Source: Streptomyces violascens
Lineage (GTDB): Bacteria > Actinomycetota > Actinomycetes > Streptomycetales > Streptomycetaceae
DNA length: 64,000 bases
Direction: 5' to 3'
NCBI RefSeq assembly: GCF_014649955.1
Contig: NZ_BMUA01000004.1
Coordinates: 434,001 to 498,000, forward strand
The notes under the pieces are model-generated. The model did no database searches. It was not told the DNA's origin and saw only the letters and a list, made by a program, of their open reading frames with translations. Shown piece after piece: positions 54,836 through 61,580 of this stretch (the stretch's first letter is position 1; every line of letters starts with the position of its first letter). The position numbers and the translations under genes were made by a program.

Positions 54836-54949
54836 CATGTCAGCCCCGGGCCACCCCCGGCCCCGGGGCTCTGCCCCGGACCTCGTTCGCGCCTGAAGGG
54901 CGCTCGTTCTCAGTCGCCGGACGGGCCGGGAACGGCGCTCGGCCCGTAC

Positions 54950-55000
54950 TTCCAGCCTCTCCGGCTTTTGAGGAGCGGGGTCCGGGGCGGGGCCCCAGGA
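54950..55000. repeat. Streptomyces-type dispersed intergenic repeat in operon spacer
   Basis: The 289-bp gap between the two operon genes is filled by GC-rich inverted text. Around 54950-55000 it carries the segment CTCCGGCTTTTGAGGAGCGG followed by GGTCCGGGGCGGGGCC, which resembles repeats scattered between Streptomyces genes. No gene is supported in 54839-55124 and I see no clear promoter. Confidence 0.4.
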
Positions 55001-55124
55001 CCACCGGCCCGCACCTGGTCATCCACCCCCGGAGGGTCTCGGGCAGGTGCGGGGCGGGGTGGAAGCCCGCCGCAGCCGCCCACCCCGCCGCACCCGGCAA
55101 CGTACGCACCAAGGAGACAACCCC

Positions 55125-56111
55125 GTGACCGACCACCACCCCGAGCCCGCGTTCGGCGACGCCGCCGAGGCCCCGGCGCCCGCCGCGACCGGCACGGGCG
55201 GCGAACCCCGGGCCACTGCCCCTGCACCCGGTACTGGTGGCGAGCCGCGGGCCACTCCCACCGCATCCGGCACCGGGGGTGAGCCCAGGGTCACCCCCGC
55301 CGATGCCGCCGACGCCGCGCGGCTCGTCGCCTTCGGCCTGCAGCCCAAGCTGCTCCCGGCCAGGGACGCCGAGTACAGCGAGCTGCTGCGCAGGCACCGC
55401 GAGGACCCCGCGTTCGCCCGGCTCGCGGACGCCGTCGCGGCCGGCCTCGGCCTGATCGTCCTGGAGGTGTCGCCCCGCGCCGGCATGGCCGTGACGGCCG
55501 CCGAGGACTCGGTATTCGCCGTCCGCATGGGCGACTACGCGCGCCGCGCCGCCGCCCCCGACTCGGCCGACCGCTTCCTGCACGGCCTGGCCCATCTCGC
55601 CGTGGCCGCCATGGCGTTCCCCCGGCCCGAGGACCTCGCCGACGACGGCTACATCGGGCGGATCACCGTCAACGGAGTGGACGCCTTCGTGCGGCAGGCC
55701 TGCCGCCGCCTGGAGGAGCGGGCCGAGGAGGCCGGCGAGAACACCGACCCCGAGAGCGGCGCCCCGGGCCTGGAGGCCGCCTGGCGGATCTACGCGCGGC
55801 GCAGCTCCACCGGCGCCACCAAGGATGCGCGCCGGCTCGCCGGTTCGACCACCGGCATCGTCGCCAAGGCCGTCGCCTTCCTCACCGAATCCGGCTTCCT
55901 CCAGCGCACCGGCGACGACGCGGGCGGCGCCTACCGCACCACCGCCCGCTACCAGTTGCAGGTCCGCGACATGGCGGGCAGCGCCGCCCTGTCCGAGCTG
56001 ATCGAGCTCGGCGTGGTCGCGGTCACCGACGGCGGCGCCACCCTGCTCCCGCCGACCGACGCCGACGACCTGGAACTGGTGGCCGACGCCGGGCTTCCGT
56101 TCCACTCCTGA
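55125..56111 (+). CDS. MksE/JetB-like winged-helix protein
   Basis: 328 aa, GTG at 55125 with AAGGAG. The N-terminus (about 15-60) is disordered and holds three GTGGEPR repeats. A domain of about 265 residues follows: LVAFGLQPKLLPARDAEYSELLRRH and FARLADAVAAGLGLIVLEVSPRAGM, then FLHGLAHLAVAAMAFPRPEDL, and a C-terminal wHTH-like part (FLTESGFLQRTGDDAGGAYRTTARYQLQVRDM). The pattern of an N-terminal alpha/beta block and terminal winged helix with a tyrosine-rich beta hairpin is that of DUF4194/MksE (JetB). It lies 39 nt before the SMC-like gene. Confidence 0.75.
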   Translation: MTDHHPEPAFGDAAEAPAPAATGTGGEPRATAPAPGTGGEPRATPTASGTGGEPRVTPADAADAARLVAFGLQPKLLPARDAEYSELLRRHREDPAFARLADAVAAGLGLIVLEVSPRAGMAVTAAEDSVFAVRMGDYARRAAAPDSADRFLHGLAHLAVAAMAFPRPEDLADDGYIGRITVNGVDAFVRQACRRLEERAEEAGENTDPESGAPGLEAAWRIYARRSSTGATKDARRLAGSTTGIVAKAVAFLTESGFLQRTGDDAGGAYRTTARYQLQVRDMAGSAALSELIELGVVAVTDGGATLLPPTDADDLELVADAGLPFHS

Positions 56112-56150
56112 CCCCGCCTCCCACCCCCACCACCACGAGAGTCCGCCGAC

Positions 56151-59100
56151 ATGTACGAGCTGTCCCGGGTCCGCCTCTACTCCATCGGGCCTGCCGGTGC
56201 GCGCTATGCCGACACCGTGCTTGACCTGCGGGGAGTCGGCGCCCCCGTGCCCCACCCGGCCCCCGCGCAGGCCGAGTTCTTCGAGGACGAGCCGGTCGGC
56301 CCGCCGCGCCGCCCGGCGCCCGCGGGCGTGCTCTTCCTGGAGAACGGCGGAGGCAAGTCCGTACTGCTCAAGCTGATCTTCTCGGTGATGCTGCCCGGCC
56401 ACCGCAACACGCTGGGCGGCGCGAGCTCCGGCGTGCTGCGCAAGTTCCTGCTCGCCGACGACTGCGGGCACGTCGCCCTGGAGTGGCAGCACACCCTCAC
56501 CGGCGAGCTCGTCGTGGTGGGCAAGGTCAGCGAATGGCGCGGCCGCCAGGTCTCCAACGACCCGCGCAAGTTCGCCGAGGCCTGGTACTCGTTCCGGCCG
56601 GGCCCGGGGCTCAGCCTGGACTCGCTGCCGGTCGCCGAGTCCAGTGCGATGCGGCGTTCCGCTGAAGGCGCCTCGGGAGCCCAGGGCCGCCGCCGCACCA
56701 TGAAGGGCTTCCGCGACGCCATCACCGAGGCGACCAAGGCGTACCCGCACCTGGAGGTGTACTGGGAGGAGATCCACGACCGCTGGAACGAACACCTCGG
56801 CGACCTGGGTCTGGACCCCGAACTCTTCCGCTACCAGCGGGAGATGAACGCCGACGAGGGCGAGGCCGCGGGCCTGTTCGCGGTCAAGAAGGACTCCGAC
56901 TTCACCGACCTGCTCCTTCGCGCCGTCACCGACACCCGCGACACCGACGGCCTCGCCGACCTGGTCAGCGGCTTCGGTAACAAGCTGGGCCGCCGCGCCG
57001 AACTCACCGCCGAACGCGACTTCACCGCGGGCTCGGTGGACCTCCTGAACCGGATCGTCGAAGCCGCCGAGACGCGCGCGCGGGCCCGCGACATCCACGC
57101 CGGCGCCGAGCGCCGCACCCGCACCCTCGCCCGCCGCCTCTCCGCCCGCGCCGCCGCCGAGCGCGGCCGCGCCACCGACCTCGCCCAGCAGGTCACCGCC
57201 GCCGCCCACCACGTCACCCTCGCCGAGCAGGCGCGCGGCCGCAGCTCCCTGATCGCCTCCGAACTCGCCTACCGGCACGCCTCGTTGGCGCTCGCCGTCG
57301 CCGAGAAGGCGGCCACCGCGCAGCGCCGCGAACTGGCCGACGCCCGCACCCTGCACTCCGCCTGGCAGGCCGCCGAGGCGGTCCTGCGCCACCGCGCCGC
57401 CGCCGACCGCTCGGCCCGCGTCGCCGCCGCCATCCAGGAAGCCGAACGGGACGCGGCCCCCGCCCTCGCCGCCCGCGCCAAGGCCGCCGCCGATCTCGTA
57501 CGGGCCCTGCACGCGGCCGCCGAGGACGGCGAGCGCGTCGCGGCCGAGGAGGAAGAGCGCTCCGCCGGCCTCCAGGAAGCGGGCGAGGCCGCCCACCGCG
57601 ATGCCACCGCCGCCGCGACCGAGGCCCAGCGCGCCCGCAGCGAGGCCGGGCACCTGCGCCAGCGCCTGGCGGAGGTCGAGCAGGAGACCGCCGAGGCCGT
57701 ACGCGCCGGATGGCTCGACGACAGCGCGCCCGACGCCGACCCGGCCCGCGCCGCGCTCGCCGCCAGCGACGCCGAGAAGACCGCGGTGGCCGGCTGGGAC
57801 GCGGCCCGCGAAGCCGCCCGCGCCGCAGCCGACCGGGCCCGCGAGGCCGCCTCCGTCGAGGCCCGCGCCGAACTGGCCGCGGCCCGCGCCGAGGACGCGG
57901 CCCGCGCCGCCGAGAACGCCTACGAAGCCGAGCGCCGGGCCGCCGAATCGCTCGCCGCCGAAGAACGCCTGGCCGAACTGCTCAGCCTGCCCGCATCCGC
58001 CGGCGGCGTGCCCGAGCCCCGCAGGCACGACGGCGATGACGCTCAAAGCCCGCTCGGCGCCGAGGAGTTGGACCGCAGCGCGGACGACCTGCGCGCCCTC
58101 CTCGACCAGAACATCGCCTCCGCCGAGCGCCAGCTCTTCGAACTGCGCACCGCCGCCGCCGACGACGCGCGCATCCTCGGCGCGCTCGGCGACGGGGGGC
58201 TGCTTCCGCCCAGCCCCGACGTGCTCGCCACCGTCGAATACCTCGGCGAGCACGGCATCCCCGCGCTGCCCGGCTGGCGCTACCTGGCCCAGGCCGTGGC
58301 CCCCGCCGACCACGCCGCCGTGCTCGCGGCCCGCCCCGAGCTCGTCGACGGCGTGGTGATCACCGACCCCGCCTCGCACGCCCGGGCCCGCGAGGCCCTC
58401 GCGAGCGCCGCGCTGCTGCCGCGCTCCGCGGTGGCCGTCGGCACAACTGCCGCACTGCTCGCGCCCGTTCCGGCCGCGGACTCGGGCGGCGACAGCGGAA
58501 TCTTCCTCGTGCCGCCGAACCCGGCCATGCACGACGAGGGCGCCGCCGACGAGGAGCGCCAGACGCTGCGCGCCCGCGCCACCGCCCGGGACGAGGAGAT
58601 CCGTACGCTGGCCGCCCGGCTCACCGGCGACCGCTCGCTCGCCGCCCGCATCGGATCCTGGCGCGCCGACTGCCCGCCCGGCATGCTCGCCGAGCTCGCC
58701 ACCGCCGCCCACGGCGCCCGCGAGGCCGCCAAGGAGGCGGCACAGGAACTGACCGAGGCCCGCACCGTACGGGCCGAGGCGGACGAGGCGGCCGCCGACA
58801 CCGCGCAGGTACGCGACGAACGGCAGGAGGCCGCCCAGCGTGCCCGGCGCGCCGCCGACGCGCTCGCCGGACTCGCCTACCGGCTGCGCGAGCGGGCCGG
58901 CTGGCAGGTCAAGCTCCGCGAACTCGCCGACGACGCCGCCGAGTCGGAGGCCCGCGCCCAGACGTTCCTGGAGCGCGCCAAGGCCGCCGACGAGGACCGC
59001 CGTGCCGCCCAGCGCGCCGCCGACGACGCCCACCGCACCTCCCGTGCGCTGCGCGCCGAGCGCGCCGAGATCGCGGGCGCCCCCGAAACCCTGCCGGAGC

Positions 59101-60758
59101 CCGACGAGGACGCCCCGCGCGCAGCCCTGCCGGCCCTGCGCGAGGCCTACCGCGCCGCGTCCCAGTTGTACGAGAAGGTCGGCGTCGGCGCCGACCTGCG
59201 CGCCGAGCAGGCCCGCGCCGAGAGCGACGAAAGCGCCGCCCTCGCCGAACTCGACCGACTCACCAACAAGGTGCGCACCCGCGCCGCCACCCTCCTCGAA
59301 GGCACCGACGGCGCCGACGGCCCCTCCCGCCAGGCGGCCGCCGCCCGCGCCGAGTCGCTCGTGCAGATGCTGGAGACCCGGGCATCCGCGGCGAGCGAGC
59401 AGCTCGGCCGGCTGCGCGGCGAGGCCGAACGCCTGGCACCCGCCGACGGCGAGACGCACACCGAGCTCCCCGAGGACCAGGTGCCCGCCGACGCCGAGCA
59501 GGCCCAGGCCCTGCTGCGTACCGCGACCACCGAACTCGCCGCGCGCACCGACGAGTTGGACACCTCCCGCGCCGCCCACGCCGAACTGCTCACCGCCCAC
59601 CGCGCCGCCGAGGACGCGGCCGGCGGCTTCGACGAGACGGCCGCGCTCCTTCGCGACTTGCTGCGGGACAACAGCCAGGGCCCGGACGAGGACAGCGCTC
59701 CCGAGCCGTACCCGGGCAGCCTGGAGGAGGCCCGGCAGTCCGCCGCCGAGACGCGCCGCTCGCTGCGCGGCTGCTCCGGCGACCTCTCGGCCGCCGACTC
59801 CGCGGTCCGTGAGGCGTCCGACATCCTGGTGCGGCACGCCAACGCCACCCGCTACGAGCAGGTCCGCACCCCGGCCCGCCAGCAGATCCGCGAACTGCCC
59901 GCTGCCTCGCTGCCCGAGCACGCCGCCGCCTGGGCCGCCGCCTTCGAACCCCGGCTGCGCGTCCTGACCGATGAGCTGGAGCAGCTGGAGCGCAACCGCG
60001 ACTCCATCGTCGACCGGCTGCGCGGCCTGGTGGAGTCCGCGCTCACCACGCTCCGCTCCGCCCAGCGCCTCTCTCAGCTCCCCGAAGGCCTCGGCGAATG
60101 GTCCGGGCAGGAGTTCCTGCGGATCCGCTTCGACGAGCCCGACCAGGCCACGCTCACCGAACGGCTCGGCGAGGTCATCGACGAGGCCACCCGCGCCGCC
60201 GTCAAGAAGAACTCCGACCTGCGCAGGGACGGCATGTCCCTGCTCCTTCGCGGAGTGCAGGCGGCCCTGGAGCCGCGCGGCATCTCCGTGGAGATCCTCA
60301 AGCCGGACGCGGTGCTGCGCGCCGAGCGCGTGCCCGTCGGTCAGATGGGCGACGTGTTCTCCGGTGGCCAGCTGCTCACCGCCGCGATCGCCCTGTACTG
60401 CACGATGGCGGCACTGCGCAGCAACGACCGTGGCCGCGACAAGCACCGGCACGCCGGGACGCTCTTCCTCGACAACCCGATCGGCCGCGCCAACGCGACG
60501 TACCTCCTGGAGCTCCAGCGGGCCGTGTCCGACGCGCTCGGTGTCCAACTCCTCTACACGACAGGCCTGTTCGACACGACCGCGCTCGCCGAGTTCCCCC
60601 TGGTGATCCGGCTGCGCAACGACGCGGACCTCAGGGCGGGCCTGAAGTACATCAGTGTCGAGGAGCACCTGCGGCCCGGCCTGCCCCAGCAGGACACCTC
60701 GGGCGAGACCGTGCACGGCGAGATCACCGCGACGCGCATGTTCAAGAAGCCCGCCTGA
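56151..60758 (+). CDS. SMC/MksB (JetC)-like ATPase with very long coiled coils
   Basis: 1535 aa. N-terminal half-head with Walker A LENGGGKSVLL (about residue 62). Ala/Glu/Arg-rich coiled coils (about 280-610 and 790-1270) flank a central globular, hinge-like block (about 680-770). The C-terminal half-head has the ABC signature DVFSGGQLLTAAIAL (about 1400) and the Walker B region GTLFLDNPIGRAN (about 1437). SMC proteins normally have LDE there; here Glu is replaced by Asn. Size, split head and the two upstream genes match MksB/JetC. ATG at 56151. The next gene downstream is on the other strand, so no JetD/MksG nuclease follows. Confidence 0.85.
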   Translation: MYELSRVRLYSIGPAGARYADTVLDLRGVGAPVPHPAPAQAEFFEDEPVGPPRRPAPAGVLFLENGGGKSVLLKLIFSVMLPGHRNTLGGASSGVLRKFLLADDCGHVALEWQHTLTGELVVVGKVSEWRGRQVSNDPRKFAEAWYSFRPGPGLSLDSLPVAESSAMRRSAEGASGAQGRRRTMKGFRDAITEATKAYPHLEVYWEEIHDRWNEHLGDLGLDPELFRYQREMNADEGEAAGLFAVKKDSDFTDLLLRAVTDTRDTDGLADLVSGFGNKLGRRAELTAERDFTAGSVDLLNRIVEAAETRARARDIHAGAERRTRTLARRLSARAAAERGRATDLAQQVTAAAHHVTLAEQARGRSSLIASELAYRHASLALAVAEKAATAQRRELADARTLHSAWQAAEAVLRHRAAADRSARVAAAIQEAERDAAPALAARAKAAADLVRALHAAAEDGERVAAEEEERSAGLQEAGEAAHRDATAAATEAQRARSEAGHLRQRLAEVEQETAEAVRAGWLDDSAPDADPARAALAASDAEKTAVAGWDAAREAARAAADRAREAASVEARAELAAARAEDAARAAENAYEAERRAAESLAAEERLAELLSLPASAGGVPEPRRHDGDDAQSPLGAEELDRSADDLRALLDQNIASAERQLFELRTAAADDARILGALGDGGLLPPSPDVLATVEYLGEHGIPALPGWRYLAQAVAPADHAAVLAARPELVDGVVITDPASHARAREALASAALLPRSAVAVGTTAALLAPVPAADSGGDSGIFLVPPNPAMHDEGAADEERQTLRARATARDEEIRTLAARLTGDRSLAARIGSWRADCPPGMLAELATAAHGAREAAKEAAQELTEARTVRAEADEAAADTAQVRDERQEAAQRARRAADALAGLAYRLRERAGWQVKLRELADDAAESEARAQTFLERAKAADEDRRAAQRAADDAHRTSRALRAERAEIAGAPETLPEPDEDAPRAALPALREAYRAASQLYEKVGVGADLRAEQARAESDESAALAELDRLTNKVRTRAATLLEGTDGADGPSRQAAAARAESLVQMLETRASAASEQLGRLRGEAERLAPADGETHTELPEDQVPADAEQAQALLRTATTELAARTDELDTSRAAHAELLTAHRAAEDAAGGFDETAALLRDLLRDNSQGPDEDSAPEPYPGSLEEARQSAAETRRSLRGCSGDLSAADSAVREASDILVRHANATRYEQVRTPARQQIRELPAASLPEHAAAWAAAFEPRLRVLTDELEQLERNRDSIVDRLRGLVESALTTLRSAQRLSQLPEGLGEWSGQEFLRIRFDEPDQATLTERLGEVIDEATRAAVKKNSDLRRDGMSLLLRGVQAALEPRGISVEILKPDAVLRAERVPVGQMGDVFSGGQLLTAAIALYCTMAALRSNDRGRDKHRHAGTLFLDNPIGRANATYLLELQRAVSDALGVQLLYTTGLFDTTALAEFPLVIRLRNDADLRAGLKYISVEEHLRPGLPQQDTSGETVHGEITATRMFKKPA

Positions 60759-60822
60759 CAGGGAAGTTGAGGCACACGGCGCGGCACACCAGGCCGGATG
60801 CCGTGGCGGGCGGGCGGGCGGC

Positions 60823-61224
60823 TCAGGCTCGGGACAACCGCTGTCCCGAGCCGTCCGCGGACCGTATTCGCGCCGCCCGCTCGGCCGTGCGGGCAGCCCG
60901 CCGGGCCCGGCGGCGCTCCTTGCGCAGCTTGCGCGCCGTGCTGCTGGGCATCGACACCACGCCGTTGCGCTGGTTCCACACCTGGCGGGTGACCCAGACG
61001 TCCAGCACCCCCCAGGTGGCGAGCACTGTGCTCCCGACGCTGCTGAGCACCATCGGGAAGGCGAGCCACGAACCGGCCAGCGTGCACAGGAAGGCGACCA
61101 TCGCCTGTATCAAGGTCGCCGCGACGATGATGACCGCGCGCACCGCCGCGATGCGGACCGGGTCGGGCAGCCGCGGACGCACGGCAGGTTCCTCGACCCA
61201 CAACGGCTGCTGCTCAACGCTCAT
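60823..61224 (-). CDS. Small two-helix membrane protein
   Basis: 133 aa, ATG at 61224 with GGAGG 9 nt upstream. A short N-terminus (SVEQQPLWVEEPAVRPRLPDPVR) is followed by helices AAVRAVIIVAATLIQAMVAFL and LAGSWLAFPMVLSSVGSTVLATWG, and a strongly basic C-terminal tail (ARKLRKERRRARRAARTAERAARIR). No known family. Converges with the SMC-like gene (64 nt apart) and is divergent from the kinase. The basic tail would face the cytoplasm. Confidence 0.82.
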   Translation of the reverse strand: MSVEQQPLWVEEPAVRPRLPDPVRIAAVRAVIIVAATLIQAMVAFLCTLAGSWLAFPMVLSSVGSTVLATWGVLDVWVTRQVWNQRNGVVSMPSSTARKLRKERRRARRAARTAERAARIRSADGSGQRLSRA

Positions 61225-61515
61225 GCCTTCATTCCTCCCCACCCGCGGGCCCCCGATGCCCCCGCAGACGCCCCCGCAACAGACACTCCCACACCAGACA
61301 TCCCGTAACAGACCTCCCGCACAGACAGACGAACGGAACTCCCCGAAGATTCCCGGGATTTGCCCGGAACGCAGAATTCCAGCCATCTGCCATCGTGGTC
61401 GAAAAGCCGCCATGACGGGTGCCCCCGGCCACGGGGCGGGTCGTCATCTCCCGGAATACCAGGACAACTCATGATCACCGTTCGTGACGGCGGCCGAAAA
61501 TCGTCCGGACGTGCC

Positions 61516-61545
61516 TTCGAGTTGTCTGTGTGTCAGTAGTAGGCT
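61516..61545 (+). promoter_or_regulatory. Possible vegetative promoter of the kinase gene
   Basis: TTCGAG (61516-61521) and TAGGCT (61540-61545) are 18 nt apart, 36 nt before the kinase ATG. The remainder of the 356-bp gap 61225-61580 holds no gene I can support. Confidence 0.4.
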
Positions 61546-61580
61546 CACGCCGTTTGTTGACGGTTGATCTGGGGGAGGCC

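Noticed and set aside
54840..60716. A 1958-codon open frame antisense to the SMC-like gene
   Set aside because: It is Gly/Val/Ala-rich low-complexity sequence, the mirror of Ala/Glu/Arg codons in a high-GC coiled-coil gene, and it runs through the intergenic spacer. No ribosome site or domain is visible.
61221..61478. 85-codon minus-strand frame overlapping the start of the small membrane protein (ATGA)
   Set aside because: Despite the attractive 4-nt overlap, its third-position GC is low and its composition does not resemble Streptomyces coding sequence.
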